In this document: piece by piece, positions 16,035-24,451 of the stretch
Layout of the letters: every line of letters begins with the position of its first letter
How positions within the stretch are numbered: the first letter of the stretch is position 1
Assembly (NCBI RefSeq): GCF_008831545.1
Contig: NZ_CP044523.1
Span: forward strand, 2,852,001-2,916,000
Source of the DNA: Halorussus halophilus
Lineage (GTDB): Archaea > Halobacteriota > Halobacteria > Halobacteriales > Haladaptataceae
DNA length: 64,000 nt
Direction: 5' to 3'
Notes under the pieces: generated by a model
Databases searched by the model: none
What the model was told of the DNA's origin: nothing
What the model saw: the letters and a program-made list of their open reading frames with translations, nothing else
Translations under genes and position numbers: made by a program

Positions 16035-17141
16035 ATGTCAAACGCTGACGAGGAACTTCCCGGTCCCCACTCCCGCGAGACCCTCCGCGCTGTCGTCGCC
16101 GACGCTGACACACTCCCCGACGCCGACCTTCTCGACGTAACCGAGGCCGAGAGCGGCAAGAACACTGTCTACTTTCTCACCGTGGAAACGGCTACAGACC
16201 AGCACGAACCTGACGCCGACCAGCACGAACTCGTTCTGAAAATCGGCGACCACCACTTCCCCGAGGGCTGTCGCGCCGAGTCGGTCCTCCTCGGACAGGT
16301 CGCCGAGCGAACGGACGTTCCCGTGCCGGAGGTCCTCGGCAATGGCGAACTCGGTTCGAGGGACTCCGACACGGATGATTCCGACGCGGCCCCCTACTTC
16401 CTCGCCGAGCGCGTGCCCGGCGAGAACTACGAGTTCGCCCCGACCCGCCTCTCGCCGGAGTCGTTCGAACGCGTCTGCGTCGAGGCCGGACGCAATCTCG
16501 GCGAACTCCACGCGGCGTTTCCCGCCGACGCGTTCGGGATGCTCGGCGTCGAAGCAGGTGCCGAGGAGATGGCGTTCGTCCGGGAGTTCGCCGACTGGCC
16601 GACTCACTTCGAGACGTGGCTCGCGCACAACGCCGAGCGACTCGAAGAAACCAGATTCGCTGACCTCGCGCCAGCAATCGCGGAGCGCGCGGAAGCGCTG
16701 GCCGACGACCTCCGCGAACTGGGACCGTTCGAGCCAGTACTTACGCACAACGACTACCGACTCGGGAACGTGCTGTTGGACGGAGAGAGCGGCCGTTCAC
16801 AGATTACGAACGCAGTGGTAGACTGGGCGACGCCCGTCGCAACGACCGCAGAGAGCGAACTCGCAATCACCGACGCAATTCTCATCGACTGGCCGGAGTT
16901 CGACGCCGAGCGCCAGCAGACGCTCCGGGAACGGCTCTACGACGGCTACCGAGAGACGAACGGCGACGCGCTGGAGCGCGACGGCGACTTCGAGGCTCGC
17001 CGCCGACTCTACGAGTTCGGCGCGCGCCTGCGACTGATGGTGAATCTGGAAGCAGAGATGGCCGGACGTTCGGAGCGAGAAATCGAGGCCCGCGCGGCCG
17101 AACACCGCGAGGTACTCCGGGACGAGTACCATGTCTCGTAA
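16035..17141 (+). CDS. Phosphotransferase family (aminoglycoside phosphotransferase-like) protein
   Basis: A 368-aa kinase-fold protein of the APH/choline-kinase group. The N-lobe has VLKIGDHHFPEG (ATP-lysine) and AESVLLGQVAE (helix C glutamate); the hinge is AAPYFLAERVPGENYEF. The catalytic loop is LTHNDYRLGNVLL (H-N-D-x4-N) and the metal-binding DFG equivalent is VVDWATPV. All catalytic residues are present, so it should phosphorylate a small hydroxyl compound; resistance is unlikely and the substrate is not visible in the sequence. Not coupled to its neighbours: it has its own promoter, and 82 bases separate it from pdxT. Confidence 0.85.
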   Translation: MSNADEELPGPHSRETLRAVVADADTLPDADLLDVTEAESGKNTVYFLTVETATDQHEPDADQHELVLKIGDHHFPEGCRAESVLLGQVAERTDVPVPEVLGNGELGSRDSDTDDSDAAPYFLAERVPGENYEFAPTRLSPESFERVCVEAGRNLGELHAAFPADAFGMLGVEAGAEEMAFVREFADWPTHFETWLAHNAERLEETRFADLAPAIAERAEALADDLRELGPFEPVLTHNDYRLGNVLLDGESGRSQITNAVVDWATPVATTAESELAITDAILIDWPEFDAERQQTLRERLYDGYRETNGDALERDGDFEARRRLYEFGARLRLMVNLEAEMAGRSEREIEARAAEHREVLRDEYHVS

Positions 17142-17223
17142 CGAGTACCACGTCGCGTAGCCAGAGAGACCCTGTCTGCATCGAGACGGACCCTTTTTTG
17201 CTGTCCCAGTCTAACCTCAGCGT

Positions 17224-17868
17224 ATGACTCTGAAAGCTGGCGTCATCGCCGTACAGGGCGATGTCAGCGAACACGCCGACGCGATTCGGCGGGCGGCCGA
17301 GTCCCACGGCCGGGACGTCGAAGTCGTCGAAATCCGCACGTCGGGGACGGTGCCGGAGTGTGACCTCCTGCTCATGCCCGGCGGCGAATCGACCGCTATC
17401 TCGCGCCTGCTCGACTCGGAGGGCATCGCCGAGGAAATCGTCGCGCACGTCGAAGCCGGAAAGCCCGTCCTCGCGACCTGTGCGGGTCTCATCGTCGCCG
17501 CCACGGACGCTGGCGACGAGCGCGTGAACAACCTCTCTTTGGCCGACGTGACCGTCGAACGCAACGCCTTCGGCCGCCAGAAAGACAGTTTCGAGGCACC
17601 ACTCGACGTGACCGGTCTCGACGAACCGTTTCCCGCGGTGTTCATCCGCGCGCCGCTCATCGCCGAGGTGGGCGAGGACGTGGAGGTACTGGCCGACTGG
17701 GACGGCCGCCCGGTCGCAGTTCGGGACGGCCCGGTCGTCGGCACGTCGTTCCATCCCGAACTGACCGACGACTCCCGAATTCACTGGCTGGCGTTCTTCG
17801 ACGTGTTAGAGGAAGTGGCAGAGGGGAAGTCGGGCGCAGACGCGAATGCGGAGCAAGCCCCACAGTAG
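17224..17868 (+). CDS. pdxT: Pyridoxal 5'-phosphate synthase glutaminase subunit
   Basis: Class I glutamine amidotransferase of 214 aa that hydrolyses glutamine and channels ammonia to PdxS for PLP synthesis (DXP-independent route). KAGVIAVQGDVSEHADAI is the family N-terminus, LLMPGGESTAISRLL the oxyanion loop, LATCAGLIV holds the nucleophile Cys, and GTSFHPELTDD supplies His and Glu of the triad. Slightly longer than the usual 190-200 aa because of a C-terminal tail (EGKSGADANAEQAPQ). The partner PdxS is not in the window. DUF151 and hisE follow closely on the same strand. Confidence 0.96.
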   Translation: MTLKAGVIAVQGDVSEHADAIRRAAESHGRDVEVVEIRTSGTVPECDLLLMPGGESTAISRLLDSEGIAEEIVAHVEAGKPVLATCAGLIVAATDAGDERVNNLSLADVTVERNAFGRQKDSFEAPLDVTGLDEPFPAVFIRAPLIAEVGEDVEVLADWDGRPVAVRDGPVVGTSFHPELTDDSRIHWLAFFDVLEEVAEGKSGADANAEQAPQ

Positions 17869-17904
17869 GGCAGGCTTTACTTGCTGGCTCCCCTCGGGGT
17901 GAGT

Positions 17905-18357
17905 ATGAACGCCGAAATCGACGCGGTGCGCGTGGCCATGACCGAGGACGGACCGGTGCCCGTCGTCGTTCTCGCGCCCGAAGACGACGAGGACGTGCTG
18001 CCCATTTTCATCGGATTCGAAGAAGCGGTGAGCATCGCTCGTGGCATGGAAGCCGAGGACATCGGTCGGCCGCTGACTCACGACCTCCTGCTCGACGTGA
18101 TGGAAGAACTCGGCGGTCGAGTCACCCGCGTCGTCGTCTCGGCGCTGGAGGACAACACCTACATCGCGGACCTCCACCTCGACACGGCCCGCGACTCGAC
18201 GGTCGTGGACGCCCGGCCCAGCGACTCGCTGGCGCTGGTCGCCCGCACGAACGCTCCCATCGAAGTGGAGGACGAAGTGTTCGAGAACGGCCGCCGCGCC
18301 CGCGAGGAGTTCGAAGAGCTACAGGACATCCGCGAAGTCGCTGAACTGGGGCTATGA
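17905..18357 (+). CDS. DUF151 bifunctional nuclease family protein
   Basis: A 150-aa protein of the DUF151/BFN family: AVRVAMTEDGPVPVVVLAPE, LPIFIGFEEAVSIARGM, RPLTHDLLLDVMEELGGRV and ARPSDSLALVARTNAPIEV are its signature blocks. Plant and bacterial homologues have been reported to have DNase and RNase activity; the archaeal role is not established. Start at ATG 17905 rather than the TTG at 17881. It ends in an ATGA overlap with hisE, so the two proteins are translated in a coupled way. The C-terminal helix (ENGRRAREEFEELQDIREVA) is charged. Confidence 0.88.
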   Translation: MNAEIDAVRVAMTEDGPVPVVVLAPEDDEDVLPIFIGFEEAVSIARGMEAEDIGRPLTHDLLLDVMEELGGRVTRVVVSALEDNTYIADLHLDTARDSTVVDARPSDSLALVARTNAPIEVEDEVFENGRRAREEFEELQDIREVAELGL

Positions 18358-18671
18358 GCAGGCAGAACGGAGACTCGGAAACGAGTACCGACGAAATACT
18401 CGACGAACTGTTCGCCGTCGTGGAAGACCGCAAAGAGCGACTGCCCGAGGACTCGTATACCGCGTCGCTGTTCACCCACGAGAAAGGCGAGAACGCCGTA
18501 CTTGAGAAGTTGGGCGAGGAGTCCACGGAGTTGATTCTGGCGGCGAAGGACGACGACCGCGAGGAGATTGCTCACGAGGCCGCCGACATCGTGTACCATC
18601 TACTGGTCCTGCTCTCGATGAAGGACATGGACGTGGCCGAGTTGCGGGCTGAACTGCGTGAGCGTCGGTAG
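18354..18671 (+). CDS. hisE: Phosphoribosyl-ATP pyrophosphatase
   Basis: A 105-aa MazG-like all-alpha NTP pyrophosphohydrolase catalysing the second step of histidine biosynthesis (PR-ATP to PR-AMP). Signature: SYTASLFTHEKGENAVLEKL, then GEESTELILAAKDDD and EEIAHEAADIVYHLLVLLS, which supply the E-x-x-E and E-x-x-D metal ligands. Starts in the ATGA overlap with the DUF151 gene. No other his genes are nearby, normal for haloarchaea whose his genes are scattered. The first 10 residues (MSRQNGDSET) are a variable tail. Confidence 0.96.
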   Translation: MSRQNGDSETSTDEILDELFAVVEDRKERLPEDSYTASLFTHEKGENAVLEKLGEESTELILAAKDDDREEIAHEAADIVYHLLVLLSMKDMDVAELRAELRERR

Positions 18672-18832
18672 AGAGGACTTGCTTCGGTGGGGACGGGCGC
18701 TTTCGGGATGACTGCCTATGGTAGCTTCGTGGACGAAATTTCTTCAGTGAGGCTAGCTGCTGTCGATACCGAGTCGTGACTCGCGCAGTCAACGCAACTC
18801 GAAAGCCAGACGAAGAAACCGCGAAACCCCAG

Positions 18833-19501
18833 TCAGAAGAATTTCACGCCGACGTCGTGCATGCCCTCGTTCTCCATTGCCAGATTGATCAGCAACGGCG
18901 TCAGCCCCTCGATTTCAGCCGCGTTCGCTACGCCGCCAGCCTTCAGCGCGCGCAAGCCCTCGATTTGCTCGGCGAGCATCGAAACCGTCTCGACTGCGTC
19001 TTCGTCGTCGCCGACCAGAATGGTGTCTAAGTCCAGTTCCACGTCGAGATTCGCCAGTCGGTCTGCCGCCAGATTGTGGAAAGCACCGACGACCGGGACG
19101 CCCTTTGGGGCAGTCTCAGCCACCAACTCCGTCACGCTCCCGACCTTCGGTGGTTTGTAGTGGAACCCCTCGTCGTCGCGGTCCATCCCGACGGCGGGGG
19201 TGACGAGTGCGTCTGCATCTTCGATGCGGTCGGCGACGGCCTCTACGGTATCCCGGATGTGGTAGGCCGGAACCGCCAGCACCACCACGTCGGCGCGGTC
19301 GGCCGCCATCTCGTTGGCGAAGCCCTTGACCGTGCGTTCGACGCCGACGCTGTCTAGTTCCGTCTCGTACTCGTCGGCCTTCTGGCGGGCCTTCTCCGGG
19401 TCGCGTGAGCCAATCAGTACCTCGTGGTTGGTGTCGTGCGCCCAGCGCAGTGCCAGCCCCTGCCCGATGTCACCGGTCCCGCCAAGCAGTGCGATTCGCA
19501 T
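18833..19501 (-). CDS. npdG: F420H2:NADP+ oxidoreductase (NADPH-dependent F420 reductase)
   Basis: Transfers hydride between coenzyme F420 and NADP in the cytoplasm. A 222-aa protein with N-terminal dinucleotide loop ALLGGTGDIGQGLALRWA, the NADP 2'-phosphate site LIGSRDPEKAR, VVLAVPAYHIRDTVEAV, and the F420-binding C-terminal part (VVGAFHNLAADRL, AEIEGLTPLLINLA). The best start is ATG 19501 (M-R-I-A-L-L-G-G); the frame extends to 19585 but that part overlaps the promoter region shared with the divergent cupin gene. Downstream is a 160-base gap with no visible feature. Confidence 0.92.
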   Translation of the reverse strand: MRIALLGGTGDIGQGLALRWAHDTNHEVLIGSRDPEKARQKADEYETELDSVGVERTVKGFANEMAADRADVVVLAVPAYHIRDTVEAVADRIEDADALVTPAVGMDRDDEGFHYKPPKVGSVTELVAETAPKGVPVVGAFHNLAADRLANLDVELDLDTILVGDDEDAVETVSMLAEQIEGLRALKAGGVANAAEIEGLTPLLINLAMENEGMHDVGVKFF

Positions 19502-19617
19502 ACGGGAACGTTTCTCGGAACGGAAATAAGCGTTCCTCACTGCGGCAAACGCAACGGGAGAACGAGCGAATCTCGAATACCGCATCGCATTTGATGGGGC
19601 TACCCGAACTGGCGAGC

Positions 19618-20229
19618 ATGGAACACGTCTCGCTCGACAGTGTGACAGCAGACGCCTTCGGGAGCGAGGACGGCATCGACAGCGAGCAAAGACGGCTCTC
19701 CGACCCCCTCGGGACGACCGGCGTGGCGCTCAACCACTACCGAATCGCACCCGGCGATGGGTTCCCAAGCGGGCTACACGCCCACGCGGACCAAGAGGAG
19801 GTGTTCGTCGTGCTTGCAGGAGAAGCGACCTTCGAGACCTTCGAAGGAGAATTCACCGTCGAAGCAGGGCACGCAGTCAGATTCGCGCCCGGCGAGTTCC
19901 AGTCGGGGCGAAACGACGGCGAAGAAGTCCTCGTCGCACTCGCCGTCGGGGCACCCCGCGACGGCGAAGACGTGCGGATTCCGGCGGACTGCCCAGACTG
20001 CGGTCACGACCAACTGCGCTTGGAGACGGACGACGGTCTCACGTTCGTCTGTCCCGACTGCGGTGTCGAGCGCGTTCCGCAGGACTGTCCGGACTGCGGG
20101 AGCGCCCGGTTACGGATAACGCTCGCCGAGGAGGAGAACGAGACAGCGACGCGAGCGAAGAGAGAACCACAGACGAAAGTCGTCTGCGAAGACTGCGGCA
20201 GCGAGTTCGAGAGTCCGCCGCTCGAATAG
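19618..20229 (+). CDS. Cupin protein with C-terminal zinc ribbons
   Basis: A 203-aa protein. Residues about 25-115 form a small cupin barrel: PSGLHAHADQEEVFVVLAGE gives the G-x5-H-x-H-x3-E metal motif, and VEAGHAVRFAPGEFQSGRN the second cupin motif with Asn/Arg in place of His. Residues about 120-200 contain four C-x-x-C knuckles (C-P-D-C three times, then C-E-D-C), enough for two zinc ribbons, split by a polar stretch (EEENETATRAKREPQ). The combination points to an enzyme or sensor with a nucleic-acid or protein-binding tail; the function is unknown. ATG 19618 is taken as start; ATG 19594 is in frame and possible. It ends 4 bases before the stop of the convergent membrane protein. Confidence 0.82.
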   Translation: MEHVSLDSVTADAFGSEDGIDSEQRRLSDPLGTTGVALNHYRIAPGDGFPSGLHAHADQEEVFVVLAGEATFETFEGEFTVEAGHAVRFAPGEFQSGRNDGEEVLVALAVGAPRDGEDVRIPADCPDCGHDQLRLETDDGLTFVCPDCGVERVPQDCPDCGSARLRITLAEEENETATRAKREPQTKVVCEDCGSEFESPPLE

Positions 20230-20233
20230 CTCC

Positions 20234-20620
20234 TTAGCCGAGCGCGTCCCGCAATCGCTCGTACCCGCCGTGGTAGGCGACTCCGCGGGCGACCAGATAC
20301 GCGAACCCGAAGGCAGCGGCACCGACGAGCGTTCCGACCGTCGTGTCCCGTGACACCAGCAAATCAGTTGCCTGAAACGCTGCCGTCCCGACGAGCATAA
20401 TCACGACGAAGAACAGCGTCGGTTGCCCCGGATTCGTCTGGTCGTCGTCCCACGAGCGGCCCAGAAGCCAGTAGACGACTGGGAGCGTGAGGACGAGCGA
20501 GCCGATTGCGTATGGCAGGAAGCTGTTCGGATTCGGCGCGAGGAGACCGCCGACGAGGAAGGCCAGAAACCCGCCGAGCAGGAGCGACCACGCGCCGCGT
20601 TCGACTCGTCGCCAGTTCAT
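20234..20620 (-). CDS. Hypothetical four-helix membrane protein
   Basis: A 128-aa protein with four hydrophobic segments: WSLLLGGFLAFLVGGLLAP, LPYAIGSLVLTLPVVYWLLG, LFFVVIMLVGTAAFQATDLL and TLVGAAAFGFAYLVARGVAY. No recognised domain. It starts in an ATGA overlap with the stop of the upstream membrane protein (20617-20994), so the two are translated together and probably work as a pair in the membrane. The two proteins have similar size and hydrophobic layout (4 TM each, with charged loops after TM2), and may be distant paralogues. Confidence 0.75.
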   Translation of the reverse strand: MNWRRVERGAWSLLLGGFLAFLVGGLLAPNPNSFLPYAIGSLVLTLPVVYWLLGRSWDDDQTNPGQPTLFFVVIMLVGTAAFQATDLLVSRDTTVGTLVGAAAFGFAYLVARGVAYHGGYERLRDALG

Positions 20621-20994
20621 GCTACCTCCGAGCCGCCACGGAGTGTTTCGAGGCCGCCGAAGTAGGCAAGCCAGAGGGCGACCACCGCTCCCGCGAGGTG
20701 GATAGCAGTGCTAATCGACCCGACGAATCCGGACGCGAAGTGGTTCGAGTAGTTGTAGATGGCCTGCGTGACGACCAGCACCACGAAGAAGAGGAGGAAT
20801 CGTTTCCACCCGCCGCGGAACATCCGCCGAAGCAGTCGCACGTCGTAGTGATAGGCGAGCGGGAGTGTCACTGCGAGTGCCGGAAGCAAGTAGAGGAGTT
20901 GTGTGACTGGGTCCGGTGGCCCGGCGACCGAAGCCAGTAGAAACGAGACGAAAACCGCATCCAGCACCGCGTGACCGAGCCGAGACCTGTCCAT
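20617..20994 (-). CDS. Hypothetical membrane protein, partner of the next gene
   Basis: A 125-aa integral membrane protein; segments AVLDAVFVSFLLASVAGPP, LLYLLPALAVTLPLAYHYDV, RFLLFFVVLVVTQAIYNYSN and IHLAGAVVALWLAYFGGL. The basic loop LLRRMFRGGWKR between helices 2 and 3 should be cytoplasmic by the positive-inside rule. Its stop overlaps the start of the 20620-20234 gene by four bases. Family and function not recognised. Confidence 0.75.
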   Translation of the reverse strand: MDRSRLGHAVLDAVFVSFLLASVAGPPDPVTQLLYLLPALAVTLPLAYHYDVRLLRRMFRGGWKRFLLFFVVLVVTQAIYNYSNHFASGFVGSISTAIHLAGAVVALWLAYFGGLETLRGGSEVA

Positions 20995-21037
20995 GTCGAA
21001 GCTGTTTCTCCCCCGACAGCAAAAGCGATGCGGTCGG

Positions 21038-21418
21038 TTAGTTCGTTCCGGCCTGGAGACGAGTCGAGTCCGCGACCGACGTTCGATTCGCCCGTGCGGC
21101 GTCGAGCAGGCGAGTCGCGTCTTCGATGTTCTCGCCGGGAACCACGGACTCTGCTAACTCGTCGTGGTCGAGGACGCCGTGATCCACGAGTTTCGGGACG
21201 TGGCTGTGGTGGAGCGTCGTTCGAATACGGGAAACACTCTCCTGCGACATCTCGTCTTGGTCGTTAGCCTCACGGACAGCAACCTCGTCTGCGAGCGCGT
21301 CGATGGTCGTCGGGGCCGACGTTTCGGACAGGAAGTCCAAGACGTGACGCCGCCGCTGACTCGACAGGAGGTCGAACAGTTCGTCCAGCGAGAGCGAGTC
21401 GGACGGGTGAGGTTCCAT
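21038..21418 (-). CDS. DUF7344-type winged-helix protein (predicted transcription regulator)
   Basis: A 126-aa haloarchaeal protein with a winged helix-turn-helix. LDELFDLLSSQRRRHVLDFL is helix 1 of the family, PTTIDALADEVAVREANDQ helix 2, and SVSRIRTTLHHSHVPKLVDH the recognition helix and wing, followed by GVLDHDELAESVV. These blocks match DUF7344 as I know it. Likely a DNA-binding regulator; target unknown. ATG 21418 (M-E-P-H-P-S-D) is the natural start, since the upstream extension is Cys/Ser-rich low-complexity sequence. It is transcribed away from the HAD gene, 88 bases from that gene's stop. Confidence 0.83.
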   Translation of the reverse strand: MEPHPSDSLSLDELFDLLSSQRRRHVLDFLSETSAPTTIDALADEVAVREANDQDEMSQESVSRIRTTLHHSHVPKLVDHGVLDHDELAESVVPGENIEDATRLLDAARANRTSVADSTRLQAGTN

Positions 21419-21506
21419 ATCCCTGCTTGGAACCATCCACGGAACCCCTGACGGCTTGCATCGACAAGCGCCTAAAGAGGGAGGGGATGTAGGCAGGACG
21501 TTCTCC

Positions 21507-22373
21507 TTACTTGTCAAGCAGGCCCGGCAAGTCGTTGACTGACCCGAGGACCGCTCGCGCACCTACATCCTCGAACTTCCGGCGGCCTTCCTCGCCTGTC
21601 AAGCCACCAGTGAGGACGCCGACGCCGTGGTACTCGCGGTCGGGGTCCGCTTCGGCGGCGTTCGTCGCCGTCTTCACGTCGTCCAACGTGTCACCGACGA
21701 AGACGACCGACTCCGCGTCGAACTGCTCGGCGAGCGTCGTCAGGGCGTGGGGGTGTGGCTTGCCCCCCTCCCAGTCGTCCATCGTGAACCGTCGGTCGGT
21801 CGGCAGGTCGAGATTCACTCGCCGTTGGGCGATGTCGGCCTCTGCGGCAGGGCGGCCGGTGACGATGCCCAGCGGATACGATTCGAGCGCGTCGATAGTC
21901 GCCGATTCGAGGATGACCGGTTCGTCGTGGATGAACCCCGGCGCGTCGAGGTCTGCTTGGTTTCCTTCGAGGTCGGCGTAGAGGTCCGCGCCGAGGTACA
22001 ACTGCTGGAACACGTCTCGGAGGTGTTCGGGGTTCCAGTCGCGGCGCACTCGGTCGCTGGCTTCCTCGGAGACCGCAGTATCGACGACTGCTGCTGCGGC
22101 GTCGAGACCGCCGCCGCGTTCGGCGATGCGGTCGGTGAACGCTTCGACGTCGAGGTCCATCTGCTCCTCGCTGGCGAGGACGTACAGCGCGACGGCGTAG
22201 GTCAGTTCCCAGTCGTTGTTGAACCCGCCCGCGTCCTTGAACTGCTGAATCTCTGCTTTTTCGATGGTGTCGCCGTGGACCAGTTCGACGGTCTCGATTA
22301 TCGCTCGGCGGTACGAGTCGGCAACGTCTACGAGTACTCCGTCGATGTCCAGCACGACAGCGTCCGCTTGCAT
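21507..22373 (-). CDS. HAD-superfamily hydrolase, TIGR01548 type
   Basis: A 288-aa phosphatase-like protein. [20 protein letters not shown] gives the D-x-D nucleophile motif [14 protein letters not shown] motif [14 protein letters not shown] the motif III lysine, and [17 protein letters not shown] motif IV aspartates. An alpha-helical cap with an acidic stretch ([19 protein letters not shown]) lies between motifs I and II. The size and cap fit the archaeal TIGR01548 group, whose substrate is not known. Start ATG 22373 (M-Q-A-D-A-V-V-L-D). Divergent from the methyltransferase gene with 81 bases between starts. Confidence 0.88.
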   Translation of the reverse strand: MQADAVVLDIDGVLVDVADSYRRAIIETVELVHGDTIEKAEIQQFKDAGGFNNDWELTYAVALYVLASEEQMDLDVEAFTDRIAERGGGLDAAAAVVDTAVSEEASDRVRRDWNPEHLRDVFQQLYLGADLYADLEGNQADLDAPGFIHDEPVILESATIDALESYPLGIVTGRPAAEADIAQRRVNLDLPTDRRFTMDDWEGGKPHPHALTTLAEQFDAESVVFVGDTLDDVKTATNAAEADPDREYHGVGVLTGGLTGEEGRRKFEDVGARAVLGSVNDLPGLLDK

Positions 22374-22454
22374 GCGAGGGGATAGTCGAAGCGGCAGTAT
22401 GGGTCTTGCGCCCGAAATCGAAAGTTCTCTAGTGGAAGCGAGTAAGGGAGTCAC

Positions 22455-23069
22455 ATGGACCACGCCGAGTTGCAGGAGTTGTACGACGACGAGGAGTACT
22501 ACTGGGGCACGGAACCGAACGACCTCGCGGAGACCGCGGTAAACTATCTCGACACTCCGGAAGACGCAACGGCGGTGGACATCGGCGCAGGCGAAGGCCG
22601 GGACGCCGTCTACCTCGCAGAGCAGGGACTGGCCGTGTTCGCCATCGACCCCATTCCCGCCGGTCTGAAGAAGACCGAGCGACTGGCCGACGAGCGCGGC
22701 GTTTCGGAGTCGGTCGAGACGATTCGGGGCGACGTGAACGAGATAGAACTGCCCGAGCAGGTCGAACTGCTGTACTCCATCGGGACGATTCAGTATCTAC
22801 GACCAGAGAATCGAGACGCACAGTTCGAGCAGTTCAAGCGAGAGACGAGTTCGGGCGGCGTCCACGCGCTATTCGCGTTCGTGGACCACCCCGAGATTCC
22901 GACTGCGCCCGACTGGGGCGACAACGAGTACTGCTACGAGCAGGGCGAGTTGCGCGAGTACTACGAGAACTGGGACCTCTTGGAAGAGGAGGAACTGGTC
23001 TTCGACGACGAGTCAGGTGGGGAACCGCACCAGCACGCCGCAGAGGTCGTGGTCGCGCGTAAGGCTTAA
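22455..23069 (+). CDS. Class I SAM-dependent methyltransferase
   Basis: A 204-aa enzyme with a clean motif [21 protein letters not shown], motif [17 protein letters not shown], and motif [15 protein letters not shown]. The layout, with a W-G-T-E-P-N-D segment just before the fold ([16 protein letters not shown]), resembles the TehB/UbiE-like group that methylates small molecules. An acidic C-terminus ([21 protein letters not shown]) is usual for the organism. Acceptor unknown. The gene is single, between a divergent HAD hydrolase and a convergent AN1 zinc-finger gene. Confidence 0.88.
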   Translation: MDHAELQELYDDEEYYWGTEPNDLAETAVNYLDTPEDATAVDIGAGEGRDAVYLAEQGLAVFAIDPIPAGLKKTERLADERGVSESVETIRGDVNEIELPEQVELLYSIGTIQYLRPENRDAQFEQFKRETSSGGVHALFAFVDHPEIPTAPDWGDNEYCYEQGELREYYENWDLLEEEELVFDDESGGEPHQHAAEVVVARKA

Positions 23070-23092
23070 TTCGGTGCTCATTCGGACGTTGC

Positions 23093-23266
23093 TCAGCTAA
23101 TCCCGTCGAATCCGCTGTCGAACCGTTCGCCTTCAGTGTCCCAGTTCTTCACGCCCGAGCAGTCGTGTTTCTCTGGCAGTTGGTGTTTCGGGCAGTACGT
23201 GTGACCACAGTACGAACAGCCTCGCTCACCAGTCACCTTCTCGCCGCACCGCTTGCAACTCCCCAT
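23093..23266 (-). CDS. AN1-type zinc finger protein
   Basis: A 57-aa protein made almost entirely of one zinc-binding module: CKRCGEKVTGERGCSYCGHT followed by YCPKHQLPEKHDC. The spacing C-x2-C ... C-x2-C ... C-x2-H-x5-H-x-C is that of AN1 zinc fingers, which bind two zinc ions. In eukaryotes AN1 proteins link to ubiquitin and stress pathways; in haloarchaea they are common but without known role. Start ATG 23266 (M-G-S-C-K-R-C-G). The C-terminal tail NWDTEGERFDSGFDGIS is unstructured. Confidence 0.87.
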   Translation of the reverse strand: MGSCKRCGEKVTGERGCSYCGHTYCPKHQLPEKHDCSGVKNWDTEGERFDSGFDGIS

Positions 23267-23337
23267 ACGTGACCTACACGACTCAGCGGTATAACGCCAG
23301 AGGTGTGTTAACACACTACTCGGGCGAGTCGGGACAC

Positions 23338-23727
23338 TCACTCGCGCGCGACGAACAGCGTCTCGCCCGGCAGCGTCTCGCGCTCGACTGAAATCGCTGG
23401 CTGGTCGCCGCCGAGGGTCGTAAAGAGCAGTGCGGCATCGACCTGTTCGGCGATGTCCAGCAGCGGGCGATGCAGTTCGGGCGGCACGTTGAGTGCGTAG
23501 ATGGCGTCGGCGATGCGGTACACCGCGAGGTCCGGGTCGAAGGCGTCGTCTTCGGCGAACTCGACGCCGGGCGGGACCTCGCGCTGGTGGACGTCCGTCG
23601 CGGTAACTATCTTTCCGTCGTCGGCGAGCGCGCGCGCCACGTCTGGCCGGTTGCCGATACCGACCTCCACGAGCGTCTCGAACTCCGAGAGGCGGGCGGC
23701 GATGGCGTCGCAGGTTTGCGGTTGCAC
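23338..23727 (-). CDS. UPF0146 family protein
   Basis: A 129-aa Rossmann-like protein of the archaeal UPF0146 family: LVEVGIGNRPDVARALAD is the nucleotide-binding-type loop, IVTATDVHQREVPPGVEF the second strand, and IADAIYALNVPPELHRPLLD the conserved helix. This resembles a shortened SAM-methyltransferase core, but no activity is known. No ATG is available near the family N-terminus, so I take GTG 23727 (V-Q-P-Q-T-C-D). The start faces archaemetzincin only 39 bases away, so the two promoters overlap and A/T stretches there (TACTATG, CATAAAC) must serve both. Confidence 0.8.
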   Translation of the reverse strand: MQPQTCDAIAARLSEFETLVEVGIGNRPDVARALADDGKIVTATDVHQREVPPGVEFAEDDAFDPDLAVYRIADAIYALNVPPELHRPLLDIAEQVDAALLFTTLGGDQPAISVERETLPGETLFVARE

Positions 23728-23766
23728 GGCGGGATGTTTATGGGGCGGCCCTGCATAGTAGTTCCC

Positions 23767-24288
23767 ATGCTCGTCGATGTCGTCCCCGTTGGGGACGTAC
23801 CAGCACCGGTCAAGCGGCAAGCCTCTGCCGCCCTGCGCTCTGTCTACGACTGTGACGTCTCTATTCACGACGCCCAACCCGTCCCGACCGGTGCGCACGA
23901 CGAAAAGCGCGACCAGTACCGGGCCGAGGAGTTCATCGAACTCGCCAGCAGACTCGGCTCCGGCGAGAAGAACATCGCCATCACGCCCAATGACCTCTTC
24001 TACCGCCGCCGAAACTACGTCTTCGGACTCGCGTACCTCGACGGCAATGGCAGCGTCATCTCGACCTATCGACTCCAAACTTCCAGCGACGGGGGCTTTT
24101 CGAACCGGAGCGCCGCCGACATCTTCTCTGACCGCGTGCGCAAGGAAGTCGTCCACGAAATCGGCCACACGATGGGGCTGGAACACTGCGACAACAAACG
24201 CTGTGTGATGAACTTCTCGCCGACGGTGCGCGAAGTAGACGTGAAAGAAGAGAACCTCTGTGGCTCCTGCCAGCGGACAGTTCTGTAG
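23767..24288 (+). CDS. amzA: Archaemetzincin family zinc metalloprotease
   Basis: A 173-aa archaemetzincin. The active-site block VVHEIGHTMGLEHCDNKRCV followed by M-N-F-S matches H-E-x2-H-x2-G-x3-H-C-x4-C-x-M, where the three His and the Glu are the catalytic zinc site and the Cys residues (with the later C-G-S-C) bind a structural zinc. The N-terminal half (VDVVPVGDVPAPVKRQASAA) is the usual beta-alpha sandwich. Cytoplasmic, no signal peptide; the physiological substrate is unknown in archaea. Begins with ATG 23767, divergent from UPF0146. Confidence 0.93.
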   Translation: MLVDVVPVGDVPAPVKRQASAALRSVYDCDVSIHDAQPVPTGAHDEKRDQYRAEEFIELASRLGSGEKNIAITPNDLFYRRRNYVFGLAYLDGNGSVISTYRLQTSSDGGFSNRSAADIFSDRVRKEVVHEIGHTMGLEHCDNKRCVMNFSPTVREVDVKEENLCGSCQRTVL

Positions 24289-24401
24289 TCGGGATTTTTG
24301 CCGAGGGACATTTCGACGGATATTCCACGATTCTGGACCGTTTAGCGGGTCGTTTGCGAGTGGTTGGTAGGTCGTTTACTCACGACGAAAATTCTTAGCA
24401 G

Positions 24402-24409
24402 CTATATAG
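24402..24409 (+). promoter_or_regulatory. TATA box upstream of the Tat-exported propeller gene
   Basis: CTATATAG is centred about 46 bases before the ATG at 24452. A transcript starting some 25 bases downstream would have a leader of about 20 bases that includes AAGGGGA, so this gene may be translated from a short leader. Confidence 0.4.
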
Positions 24410-24451
24410 TAAAACTGGCACCTAGCTAAGGGGACTTCGGAGCCGAACTAT

